From positions 1-64,000 of the forward strand of contig JAEWZY010000018.1 of NCBI GenBank assembly GCA_023394955.1: a stretch of 64,000 nt of DNA. Direction: 5' to 3'. The position numbers were made by a program, and so were the translations under genes. This document shows, piece by piece, positions 24,094 through 31,870 of the stretch (its first letter is position 1; each line of letters starts with the position of its first letter). Under the pieces are notes generated by a model. That model saw only the letters and a program-made list of their open reading frames with translations, was not told the origin of the DNA and did no database searches. Source of the stretch: Bacillota bacterium (GTDB lineage: Bacteria; Bacillota; UBA4882; UBA8346).

Positions 24094-24357
24094 ATCGAAC
24101 GGGCGGCTTTAAATAATATGGCGACGATTAGAATCATATCAGGCCTGCTTGAAATATTAGTCGCAATAATCTTTTTAAAAAGCGGCCGGATTGATTCAGC
24201 TTTACGTATGAATGCCTTTTTAGGGCTGGTAGGCCCCTTGGTATTTATAGCGGTGAGCGTATTAGGTATTGCTACGATCGCGGTCCATCTGCCCTGGTAT
24301 AAAGTTATACTGCTTAGTTTGGGAATAGCCCTGGTTTTAATCGGAACCAAAATCTAA
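24094..24357 (+). CDS. YqhV-like (DUF2619) membrane protein
   Basis: The protein has two or three membrane helices and matches the YqhV pattern as I know it: ERAALNNMATIRIISGLLEI, an FLKSGRIDSAL turn, LGLVGPLVF and a final helix. In Bacillus yqhV lies just upstream of the spoIIIA operon; its role is unknown. Start: GGGGGAGG (24078-24085) is eight bases before an ATC (24094), and homology to the conserved N-terminus begins exactly there, so an AUC start is preferred. The first standard start is ATG 24118, poorly spaced (11 bases from GGGCGG) and truncating the conserved region. A 9-codon mini-ORF (24086-24112) overlaps. Confidence 0.7.
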   Translation: MERAALNNMATIRIISGLLEILVAIIFLKSGRIDSALRMNAFLGLVGPLVFIAVSVLGIATIAVHLPWYKVILLSLGIALVLIGTKI

Positions 24358-24410
24358 CTGGGATTTAATTATTTGAAGTTCTCAATTATTCGCTAAAGTT
24401 TTATTATGAA

Positions 24411-24452
24411 GTTATTAGTCGTCTACCCGGCTTAGGGCAGACGACTAATAAC
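24411..24452. terminator. 14-bp inverted repeat between convergent genes
   Basis: GTTATTAGTCGTCT (24411-24424) and its perfect complement AGACGACTAATAAC (24439-24452) flank a 14-base loop that can pair internally (CCC/GGG). It lies between the YqhV-like gene and the convergent beta-barrel gene, four bases from the latter's stop codon. No U-tract follows on either strand, so it may be a bidirectional terminator or an RNA end protector. Confidence 0.55.
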
Positions 24453-24456
24453 CGGA

Positions 24457-25635
24457 TTAAAACTGGACGGTCCAACTAATGAAAGCCTCGTTTTCTGTTT
24501 TCTCAGTCAAGTGGTTAAGGTCGATTCCAAATTCCAGTTGGTTAATGGGAGAGTAGTACTTGACAACGCTGCTACGTAACCGATAACCGTTTTCGGGTTG
24601 GCCGTAATCTTCAATATGGTTTAGGATTATCAAATGGTTAGCCAATTGATAATTTTTCGATAAAGGAGATAATAAAAACAGATCAACCCCTTGAGAATTA
24701 GGAAGGAACCATTCCCGATTATCCCCGGAGGAATGGGCTAAGCTGGAATAGGAAGGGGCGAAGTTAGGCCCAAAGTAACCTGCCTTAACTTGAAAGATCC
24801 CGTTTTTCGTATATTGTTTTTTGTAACTGACTAATAACCCGGGAGTCCAATTAACTGCATAATCCGGGTATTGATCGGATTTAAATGAATACCATCCCAA
24901 TTCCGCCGCAAAAGAAGAGTTTGGATTGGCGGTCGACCAGTCGATACTGACATTTTTCTCACCGGCGACACCAAAGGGAATTAGATTGAGTCCGAATACT
25001 GAGTTTTTATTGGACCAACCAATTCTTCCAGCCAGGTAATCTTCGTTGACTTCGATTTTATCGGAACCGGGTATATATTGAGTATAAACCCTGGAATAGA
25101 GGCCGACAAGGTGATAATCGCCAAATGAACGTTGATATGCCAATCCTTCGGCAGGACTTGCAAAAAAGTCGGAGACCAAACCGAAAGGGCCAAAAGAATA
25201 GCGAAACCGGCCGAGATAATTCAGGCTTTTACTACGTTCCATCCTTAAAAAGGCTTCATCTATCTGGAGCGGGGCCACTACCGGAGGGTCTAAAGGTATA
25301 TTTTCCGAGTCAAGGCTTTGGAAACTAAGGCCCCATCCTCCTTGGTGGGACATTTTTAACGAGAAAATTAAGTTTTGGTCGATAAATGCGTCTAAAAATA
25401 AATTAAGCTCTTGATTAACTTTGAATAATGATACCGAATCAAGATCGGATTCAGTTTGAATGTTAAAACTGCCGCCCAGAAGAAACCGGCCCCAAGTTGC
25501 TTCCAGATTATCGAAGCGATTTGATAATTCGGAAAGTTTCCGTTCGGTGGATTTAGAGGCTTGGGCGCCGAAGACCGGGAGCGAAGGAAGACTTAGTATG
25601 GTTATAATAGTAAAAATGGCGATATATTTTTTCAA
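24457..25635 (-). CDS. Putative outer-membrane beta-barrel protein
   Basis: The 392-aa protein has a Sec signal peptide (KKYIAIFTIITILSLPSLPVFGAQA). A short heptad-like segment (about 27-48) follows, and the rest is rich in alternating polar/hydrophobic strands with aromatic girdle residues. It ends AFISWTVQF: terminal Phe with hydrophobic residues at -3, -5 and -7, the beta-signal recognised by the BAM machinery. No SLH domain, lipobox or catalytic motif is seen. This is what a porin of a diderm cell looks like, and diderm Bacillota do exist. TTG start follows TAAGGAGG by seven bases. An alternative is a secreted beta-rich protein in a monoderm. Confidence 0.6.
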   Translation of the reverse strand: MKKYIAIFTIITILSLPSLPVFGAQASKSTERKLSELSNRFDNLEATWGRFLLGGSFNIQTESDLDSVSLFKVNQELNLFLDAFIDQNLIFSLKMSHQGGWGLSFQSLDSENIPLDPPVVAPLQIDEAFLRMERSKSLNYLGRFRYSFGPFGLVSDFFASPAEGLAYQRSFGDYHLVGLYSRVYTQYIPGSDKIEVNEDYLAGRIGWSNKNSVFGLNLIPFGVAGEKNVSIDWSTANPNSSFAAELGWYSFKSDQYPDYAVNWTPGLLVSYKKQYTKNGIFQVKAGYFGPNFAPSYSSLAHSSGDNREWFLPNSQGVDLFLLSPLSKNYQLANHLIILNHIEDYGQPENGYRLRSSVVKYYSPINQLEFGIDLNHLTEKTENEAFISWTVQF

Positions 25636-25788
25636 GCTGTTTCCTCCTTAGCTTTTTTAAATATTAGGTAACCCTTGGACTTCCATGACCTCCGCGACTT
25701 CGTTCCATCCGGGAACATAGAGGATGATTCGGTTTTAAAGAATAGAATACCTGCTAGAAGGATATAATAAAAATATACCAGTCGTGGT

Positions 25789-25816
25789 AAAAAAAGAAAG
25801 CCGGGTTTCCGGCTTT
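25789..25816 (-). terminator. Intrinsic terminator (minus strand)
   Basis: AAAGCCGG/CCGGCTTT stem (25797-25816) with a 4-base loop followed, on the minus strand, by CTTTTTTT. It would end transcripts of the SASP gene 150 bases upstream and insulate the beta-barrel gene. Confidence 0.75.
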
Positions 25817-25966
25817 ATTTAATGATTATTAATACTACATTTCCCTGTGCTTGGGTCAGTAAGGGGTCAAGTAGCGGAGTGCCAGTTTTCGAACCGGCGG
25901 AAACTTTTGTTTTATTATATTAAAATAATGATTAAAATGTGATGGTTAGGGGACTAGCCCCTAACC

Positions 25967-26149
25967 TTACCGGGATAATAGCTGTTCCGCTTTTTCAATT
26001 AAACCGCGTACTATTAAACCGGCTTGACGGGTGGTGAGGTTTCCGTAGTCGTAATTGTCGTTTTCTACCTTGATTCGGTCGGCAAATCCTAATTCTTTAG
26101 CTATCTCGTATTTTACCTGGTCGGAAACGATACTGCCGCGACGACCCAT
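25967..26149 (-). CDS. Alpha/beta-type small acid-soluble spore protein
   Basis: SASPs of this type coat spore DNA and are degraded by the GPR protease at germination. The 60-aa protein has the YEIAKELGF segment, which contains the GPR cleavage context, and the second conserved block LTTRQAGLIVRGLIEKAEQ. It starts with an Arg-rich MGRRGS. GGGGGTGA precedes the ATG. Expression should depend on the forespore sigma factor G, but I could not identify a clear SigG promoter. Which paralogue (SspA/B/C/D) it corresponds to cannot be told. Confidence 0.88.
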   Translation of the reverse strand: MGRRGSIVSDQVKYEIAKELGFADRIKVENDNYDYGNLTTRQAGLIVRGLIEKAEQLLSR

Positions 26150-26354
26150 AATTTCACCCCCTAATTGAAGTCAGATGAAAGGCGATTGAAATAACGGCTT
26201 TGGACTGACTTCAGCGTTAGTTTTTACTAAAACCAAAATTTTTAATAAATAGATTAAGCCCTCAAAAATCATGCATGAATTATATTTTGGTAAATTAAAA
26301 TATGTTATAATGAACTCTGGTTGAACTTATGTTATGAGGGGAGTATTAACAGCG

Positions 26355-27716
26355 ATGAAAAAACTCCATTTCGTAGGTATCGGCGGCGCTCGATTGAGTG
26401 GATTGGCCAAGTTATATCAAGAACGCGGTTATACCATTACCGGATCGGATGTTCATGAGTCAAACTCGGTTCATAGGCTTATTGAGAAAGGAATCAAAGT
26501 TTTTCCGGGACATGATCCGGTTAATATCGAAGGCGCTGATCTGGTAGTTTTTACAAATGCGGTTGGAAATGAAAACCCCGAGGTAAAGGCAGCTCAGGAA
26601 CGGGGGATACCAATCGTTGAGGGTGCGGAACTATTAGGTGAATTTATGGAGGAAGTTGGACGGGGCATAGCGATCGCTGGAACCCATGGGAAGACAACTA
26701 CGTCGGCCATGACTGCTCTGGCGTTAACAGCGTGCGGAGTAGATCCGACGGTGTTGATTGGCGGAGAAATCGAGGCTTTTCAAGGAAATCACCGTACCGG
26801 AAAATCCGAATATATAGTAGTTGAAGCCTGTGAATTCAAGAGGTCCTTTTTGCACCTCCGTCCTACCATAGAATTAATTACCAATATCGATTGGGACCAC
26901 CCGGACTGTTTTCCCACTTTAAAGGATGTAGTTAAAACTTTTAACGATTTTGTGGATTTGCTCCCCAAAGATGGCGCTTTAATCCTTTGGGGCGATGATC
27001 CGAACGCCTCCGGCTTACGAAAAAGGTATAAGGGTAGGTCAATTACTTTTGGTTATCAACCTCAATTTGATTGGGAAATAGTTGATTACCAACTAAGCGA
27101 ATCTTTGGGAATTGTTGGGCGGATTAATTATAAAGGCAAGAACCAAGGCGAACTTCGGTTAAAGGTTCCGGGACGTCATAATTTGCAAAATGCAGTGGGA
27201 GCTTTAGCCATTGCTTCAGAATTGGGAGTTGAAAATGATAAGACCCTCGGAGCATTGGCTGAATTTACCGGAGTAAAACGAAGATTTGAAATCAAAGGAG
27301 ATTTTCATGGCGCGATTGTGGTCGATGATTACGCGCATCATCCCGGAGCTGTTAAGGCTACTTTGGCGACAGCGCGGCAAGCTTTCAAAGGCCGAATCTG
27401 GTGCCTGTTCCAACCTCATTTATATAGCCGTACTAAATTTCTATTAGACGAGTTTACTAAATCGTTTAGCGATGCGGATATTTTGGTTTTAGCCGATATT
27501 TATCCCGCTCGGGAAGTAGATCCCGGGGACATTTCCAGCCGTGAACTTGCTGAAAAAACCCGGCATTATCATACGGATGTCCGTTATTTGGGCGATTTTG
27601 AGTCCATAGTTGAGCATTTAGGCAGGCATGTCCGTCGGGGTGATCTGATCATTACGATGGGAGCGGGAAATATATTCGAAGTTGGAGAAAGATTGTTAAC
27701 TAGAGTAGTTATCTGA
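26355..27716 (+). CDS. murC: UDP-N-acetylmuramate--L-alanine ligase
   Basis: MurC adds L-alanine to UDP-MurNAc in peptidoglycan precursor synthesis. The 453-aa protein shows the Mur ligase order: Rossmann start VGIGGARLSGLAKL, ATP loop AGTHGKTTT, VVEACEFKRSFLHL, NIDWDHPD, and a C-terminal domain with KRRFE, DDYAHHPG and QPHLYSRT. The EACE variant in place of EADE and GGARLSG in place of GGxGMSG are slightly atypical. Mpl recycling ligase is considered but fits less well. ATG 26355 has GAGGGGAG eleven bases upstream. An extended -10 (TGTTATAAT, 26303-26311) lies upstream. It is isolated from the usual division/cell-wall cluster. Confidence 0.88.
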   Translation: MKKLHFVGIGGARLSGLAKLYQERGYTITGSDVHESNSVHRLIEKGIKVFPGHDPVNIEGADLVVFTNAVGNENPEVKAAQERGIPIVEGAELLGEFMEEVGRGIAIAGTHGKTTTSAMTALALTACGVDPTVLIGGEIEAFQGNHRTGKSEYIVVEACEFKRSFLHLRPTIELITNIDWDHPDCFPTLKDVVKTFNDFVDLLPKDGALILWGDDPNASGLRKRYKGRSITFGYQPQFDWEIVDYQLSESLGIVGRINYKGKNQGELRLKVPGRHNLQNAVGALAIASELGVENDKTLGALAEFTGVKRRFEIKGDFHGAIVVDDYAHHPGAVKATLATARQAFKGRIWCLFQPHLYSRTKFLLDEFTKSFSDADILVLADIYPAREVDPGDISSRELAEKTRHYHTDVRYLGDFESIVEHLGRHVRRGDLIITMGAGNIFEVGERLLTRVVI

Positions 27717-27743
27717 TGAACACCAACTTTACCACAAAAAATA

Positions 27744-27766
27744 AAGCCTGATTCGCAGGCTTTTTT
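27744..27766. terminator. Bidirectional terminator between murC and the 27789 gene
   Basis: AAGCCTG/CAGGCTT stem, 5-base loop, TTTTTT on the plus strand and TTATTTTTT on the minus strand. Confidence 0.8.
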
Positions 27767-27788
27767 CATTAACCGAATTGTGTTTGAT

Positions 27789-28121
27789 TTATAATTGCAC
27801 TATTAACATTCCATCTTCATATTCAAACTCATATCTTTTGTCTTCGACCGGGATTTGAAACCGGTTTAAAAACTTCTTCGCTACTACCATCTTAGTAGTT
27901 TGTCCTTGAATTTTAAAAGAATCAGGTGTGGGTTCGCTGACGGGCAAGATACCCATTTTTCTCACTTCCGGGTCAAAAAATAATTCTACAAAATTTATAT
28001 CATTTAAATATTTTTCAACCACGGGTTTGTAAAAAGCGAATCTACCTTTACGATTAATTCCGATAGTTTTAGATGTCGCACCCTTTTTGGGTTTTTCCTT
28101 TTGAAATTTTATAAAAGCCAA
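27789..28121 (-). CDS. Uncharacterised small protein, 110 aa
   Basis: The protein is rich in lysine at the N-terminus. It contains a pattern (TIGINRKGRFAFYKPVVEKY, then FVELFFDPEVRKMGILPV and a final FEYEDGMLIVQL) reminiscent of small proteins of unknown function found in bacterial chromosomes and phages, in which a short beta-rich region repeats an I-x-I-N-x-x-G-R motif. AbrB-like DNA binding is conceivable but not shown. TTG start, with GAGGGGGG seven bases upstream. It is transcribed alone and separated from murC by a two-way terminator. Confidence 0.6.
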   Translation of the reverse strand: MAFIKFQKEKPKKGATSKTIGINRKGRFAFYKPVVEKYLNDINFVELFFDPEVRKMGILPVSEPTPDSFKIQGQTTKMVVAKKFLNRFQIPVEDKRYEFEYEDGMLIVQL

Positions 28122-28627
28122 TAAAATCCCCCCTCTCTATGTTTTGTTTTTATTCGACAATTGTTGCTAATATTCCTGCCCAAAATAAAAATTTAACAAA
28201 AAGAAGAAAAACCACAATAAAACGATATTAACTGCTATCTTCAGAAAAATAAAGGAAATTACCTGAATTAACCGGTTTGTGAAGGTATATAGGTTGAAAT
28301 TAACCTAATTAGAAGAAAAAGATGGAGAACTTCCTGGGTGGAGATGATTAATTGTTACGGTAAAATAATAATAAATATTAAATCCTTCCTTTGGATTTTA
28401 ATATTTGCTAATGATTCTTTTAATTTAGTAATGCAGGAATTTGTGACTTTATTGAGAACTAATTTTTATTAAGCTATCTAAGATAAACCTAAACCAAAAA
28501 TCTTTTATGAATAAAGCTAACTGCTAATATTCAACAGCTAGCTTTTGTCTTGGAAGGGATAAAATTAGTAACGCAATTAAGGGGATTAAGTCATAGTCAT
28601 AAAAGTATCATAAATTTGGAGGAACTA
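28122..28627. other. AT-rich intergenic region with two long hairpins
   Basis: No gene is seen in about 500 bases between divergent genes. AAATATTAAATCC/GGATTTTAATATTT (28373-28406) is a 13-bp inverted repeat with one bulge. AAAGCTAACTG/CAGCTAGCTTT (28513-28545) is an 11-bp stem with one mismatch followed by TGTCTT, terminator-like. Together they could mark an untranslated transcript ending just before the HAD gene. Confidence 0.35.
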
Positions 28628-29275
28628 ATGAGATATCGATATATCATTTTTGATTTAGACAATACTTTATATCCTAAGGAATCAGGATTGTTGGACCAGG
28701 TTGACCAACAAATTGATCAGTATATTGGTTTGAAACTAAAGATCCCTGCAACAAAAATTCCCGGATTACGCCGGGAATATTGGAAAAAGTACGGCACAAC
28801 TTTGGGAGGTATGGTCGCTTGTCATCAAATCGATCCCGACGAATATATTAATTATACTTATAATGTGAAAGTAACCGATTTTTTAAAGCCCGACCCTTTA
28901 CTGGCTCAGGTTTTGAGCGGTTTAAAAATGAAAAAAGTCGTTTTTAGCAATAGTCCCTTAAATTATGTGGAAGAAGTATTGAATGTATTGCAAATTCGGG
29001 ATTTTTTTGAAAAAGTTTATGATATTCGGTTTTGCGACTATCTCGGCAAACCAAACCTTTCAAGTTATTATAAAGTTTTGGTGGATTTGAAGGCTGAAGG
29101 AAGGGAATGCCTTTTCATCGATGACACTCCGGTAAATATATTAGGGGGCGAAGCTGCCGGCATCGACTCGATTTTATTGGGAAATACCACGATTGATGGT
29201 ATTAAGTGGAAGACTTCCGGTTTGATGGAACTTCCGTCTCTAATTACAGAAATTCAAGGCGAACTTACAGCCTAA
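28628..29275 (+). CDS. HAD-superfamily hydrolase (pyrimidine 5'-nucleotidase-like)
   Basis: The 215-aa protein has HAD motif I FDLDNTLYPKE with the nucleophilic aspartate near residue 9, motif II VVFSNSP, a conserved lysine in YLGKPN and motif III FIDDTP. This layout, with the small helical cap, matches the SDT1/pyrimidine 5'-nucleotidase subgroup that dephosphorylates nucleoside monophosphates. The exact substrate is unproven. ATG 28628 follows TTGGAGG by five bases; the 26 codons before it are not homologous. Its last four bases overlap the end of the convergent ypiB homologue. Confidence 0.8.
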   Translation: MRYRYIIFDLDNTLYPKESGLLDQVDQQIDQYIGLKLKIPATKIPGLRREYWKKYGTTLGGMVACHQIDPDEYINYTYNVKVTDFLKPDPLLAQVLSGLKMKKVVFSNSPLNYVEEVLNVLQIRDFFEKVYDIRFCDYLGKPNLSSYYKVLVDLKAEGRECLFIDDTPVNILGGEAAGIDSILLGNTTIDGIKWKTSGLMELPSLITEIQGELTA

Positions 29276-29811
29276 AGCTTTTTTAGTTTCTTGACCAGAC
29301 TTCTAAATTGACGTTTATCGCCTTCGGCTAAAGAACGGTCGATTTGTTTCAATACTTCCGCTCTTTCATGTTCCTGTTTGAAACTGGCAAACCAGAGAGA
29401 TAATTCGAAATCAATCAATAAAGGGTCGGATTGATTCTGATTTTGCCCGCGGTTCTCTTCGATAACGTTCAAATAAGCTTCGGATGCCGAGCGCTCAGGG
29501 AAATATAAAGTCAAATAGATAGGGCTTTCTTTTTCAGAACAGATATTTTCTAAGATAGATTGAAGATCGGTGTAGTTTTGGTCGTTAGTTTTATAAAGAA
29601 GCGGGGGCATCCCGGTTCCTTCGGTGGAAATAACAATTAAAGGCCGTAAATAAGAACCATTCATAACCAGTTTTAATCTGGATAGAAATTCTTCGGTTTG
29701 GATTAATTCTTGTAGGATATTTACCGAATGTTCATTTAAGAACCGGTAATTATCAATAAACCAATAAATAAAGTTCTTTTTTGCCCAAATACTTATTGTC
29801 TTCTTGGTCAT
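29272..29811 (-). CDS. YpiB-family protein (UPF0302)
   Basis: The 179-aa protein aligns in pattern with Bacillus YpiB: KKNFIYWFIDNYRFLNEHSVNILQELIQ at the N-terminus corresponds to the KKDFLRWFLNHY region. It ends in an IDEAL-like segment (LKQIDRSLAEGDKRQFRSLVKKLKKL). The family is implicated in cell envelope homeostasis in Bacillus, but the biochemical function is unknown. The ribosome binding site is weak (GGGG ten bases upstream). The gene converges on the HAD gene with a 4-base overlap. Confidence 0.75.
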   Translation of the reverse strand: MTKKTISIWAKKNFIYWFIDNYRFLNEHSVNILQELIQTEEFLSRLKLVMNGSYLRPLIVISTEGTGMPPLLYKTNDQNYTDLQSILENICSEKESPIYLTLYFPERSASEAYLNVIEENRGQNQNQSDPLLIDFELSLWFASFKQEHERAEVLKQIDRSLAEGDKRQFRSLVKKLKKL

Positions 29812-30134
29812 GGTTGTTTACCCCGTTTTTTAATCTTCTAATATCAAGGTGTATTCCATTTCATACTAAGAGTTACATGTAATAAATAATGTCTAAATTC
29901 AATAAAGATCCAATACTATTTGAAAAGCAAATCAGTTGAAGACGACTATCTACTATTAATATTCGGAACAAGATGGCTCAAGACTGAGAGACAATTTTTT
30001 CCAACCCACTTATTCTTATTGAGGAGCGTTTGGCGAATTGTAAACGACGGGGGATAACCAAGCTTAATTTTGAATTCAATTATAGCGCTTAATCCCTTTG
30101 GTTATTGGAATAATATTTTAGAGGGGTGATGGAA
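29812..30134. other. Divergent intergenic region upstream of the M29 peptidase
   Basis: No gene is seen. ATAACCAA (30054-30061) and TTGGTTAT (30099-30106) form an 8-bp inverted repeat spaced about 37 bases apart, upstream of the aminopeptidase gene, with an AAGC/GCTT pairing inside. This may be a leader structure. No clear promoter was identified. Confidence 0.3.
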
Positions 30135-31247
30135 GTGAAAGATCCAAGGCTGCAAAAGATGGCCCAAGGTTTAATCAATTATTCGGTAAAGCTACAACCT
30201 GGTGAGAAGATTTTAATTGAAGTGATCGATGCCGGTGCTCCCTTAGCGCTGGAGCTAGTGAAGGAGGTATACCGGGTTGGTGGAATTCCATTTGCGATAG
30301 TAAGAAACAAACAACTGGACCGCCAAATAATGCTAGGAGCAACTGAAGGGCAACTTGATAAAATGGCCCAATACGAATTGGTCCAAATGAAGGAGATGGA
30401 TGCTTATATCGGTATTCGGGCGGCGGAAAATGCTAATGAAACGGCCGACGTTCCCGGCGAGCAACATCAATTATATATGAAACATTACTCCCGTCCGGTT
30501 GTAGAGGAAAGAGTCACTAACACCAAATGGTGTGTCATGCGTTATCCCAATCCGTCAATGGCGCAATCCGCCAATATGAGCACTGAAGCTTTTGAGGATT
30601 TCTACTTCGATGTATGTACCTTAGATTATAGTAAAATGGCGCAAGCTATGGAACCGCTAAAGCAATTAATGGAAAGAACCGACCAGGTACGTTTGGTTGG
30701 TGAAGGTACGGACTTATCATTTTCCATCAAAGGGTTTCCTGCAATTCCGTGCGCTGGTGAAATGAACATTCCGGATGGTGAAATTTTTACGGCCCCAGTC
30801 CGCGATTCGGTTAATGGAGTGATTACATATAATACTCCTGCAGTATACCAAGGGGTGACCTATGAACGGATTAGACTTGAGTTTCAAAATGGGAAAATAA
30901 TCAAAGCCACTAGCAACGAGACTGAAAAGCTTAATCAAGTATTTAGTACGGATGATGGCGCTAGGTTTATTGGGGAGTTTTCAATTGGAGTGAATCCGTA
31001 CATCTTAAAACCGATGAAAGATACCTTATTTGATGAAAAGATCTGCGGCAGTATCCATTTTACACCCGGCCAAGCTTACCAAGAATGTGATAACAGCAAC
31101 CGCTCTGCTATTCATTGGGACTTGGTCCTGATTCAACTACCGGAATATGGCGGGGGAGAAATTTATTTTGATGGAAAAGAGATTCGTAAAGACGGGCGGT
31201 TTACCATTGCGGAACTTCAAGCGCTTAATCCTGAGAATTTAAAATGA
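30135..31247 (+). CDS. M29-family aminopeptidase
   Basis: M29 aminopeptidases (AmpS/AmpT/PepS) are cytoplasmic dimetal exopeptidases that release N-terminal residues. The 370-aa protein has the expected ligands in order: Glu in PDGEIFTAP, Glu in FIGEF, His in GSIHF, Tyr in QAYQE, and His and Asp in AIHWD. GTG 30135 is chosen because it gives the family N-terminus KDPRLQKMAQGL and lies eight bases after GAGGGG; ATG 30129 overlaps that site closely. The gene is single, ended by a strong terminator. Confidence 0.9.
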   Translation: MKDPRLQKMAQGLINYSVKLQPGEKILIEVIDAGAPLALELVKEVYRVGGIPFAIVRNKQLDRQIMLGATEGQLDKMAQYELVQMKEMDAYIGIRAAENANETADVPGEQHQLYMKHYSRPVVEERVTNTKWCVMRYPNPSMAQSANMSTEAFEDFYFDVCTLDYSKMAQAMEPLKQLMERTDQVRLVGEGTDLSFSIKGFPAIPCAGEMNIPDGEIFTAPVRDSVNGVITYNTPAVYQGVTYERIRLEFQNGKIIKATSNETEKLNQVFSTDDGARFIGEFSIGVNPYILKPMKDTLFDEKICGSIHFTPGQAYQECDNSNRSAIHWDLVLIQLPEYGGGEIYFDGKEIRKDGRFTIAELQALNPENLK

Positions 31248-31315
31248 CTGGGAAATAAAAAGAGTGACTCACTATTGGTTTGGTTCATCGAAAAACGCAT
31301 TTTGGTACCTTATAT

Positions 31316-31353
31316 AGAAAATCCTGCCTGTTAGGCAGGATTTTCTAGTTTTT
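31316..31353 (+). terminator. Strong intrinsic terminator of the M29 gene
   Basis: A perfect 14-bp stem AGAAAATCCTGCCT/AGGCAGGATTTTCT with a 3-base loop, then AGTTTTT. It also separates the convergent gene at 31388. Confidence 0.85.
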
Positions 31354-31387
31354 GGTTGAATTATTTTCGGGTATTATTAATTCGAAT

Positions 31388-31627
31388 TTAAGTATTATTA
31401 CTTAAATTAATAACCATCGAAAACTCGGTTCCCCCTTGTTCGGCTTGTTGATAAATGGTTTTTAGGCCATTCCAAATTTGTTCCGGGGTATCGCTGTAAA
31501 GATAGGTGCTCAGATTACCTGTTTCATACCTGAGACCGGTTTCTTTTAAAGCCTGGATTGCCTGGTTGACAATTTGGTCCGACTCAATAGTTTCTAAAGG
31601 AAATAAGGAAACTTCACATGTTAACAA
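31388..31627 (-). CDS. Thiamine-binding (YkoF/DUF77) superfamily protein
   Basis: The 79-aa protein matches the MTH1187/YkoF fold family: LTCEVSLFPL, a helix with VNQAIQALKETGLRYE, TYLYSDTPEQIWNGLKTIYQQA and a final strand TEFSMVINL. Members bind thiamine or its pyrimidine part as homo-oligomers; direct proof here is absent. TTG 31627 is preferred because GGAGG lies nine bases upstream and the family begins at this point. A longer form starting at ATG 31669 has no good ribosome binding site. No thiamine transporter gene is adjacent. Confidence 0.72.
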   Translation of the reverse strand: MLTCEVSLFPLETIESDQIVNQAIQALKETGLRYETGNLSTYLYSDTPEQIWNGLKTIYQQAEQGGTEFSMVINLSNNT

Positions 31628-31870
31628 CTTTTTCAACCTCCGTCGAGAATTAAACTGGATTTCTGTCATACTTTTTCGAGTAAAATAAAATGACAAATCT
31701 TTGGATTAAGAATCAATGGCTATATGTGGCAATAATCTACGGTCGTCCCTGTTTTAGCACGACATTGATAGCATACCCACGGAAATAGAGGTTTAAACCG
31801 TAATCTACCGGTAATATATAGAAGAATACATTAAGGGAAAATTGCCAACAGTAAAGGCTGGTAAAAAAAG

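Noticed and set aside
25855..25915. tRNA-like 3' fragment (GTTTTCGAACC with CGGAGTG context)
   Set aside because: No acceptor partner, D-arm or anticodon arm can be formed on either strand; at most a decayed att-like relic.
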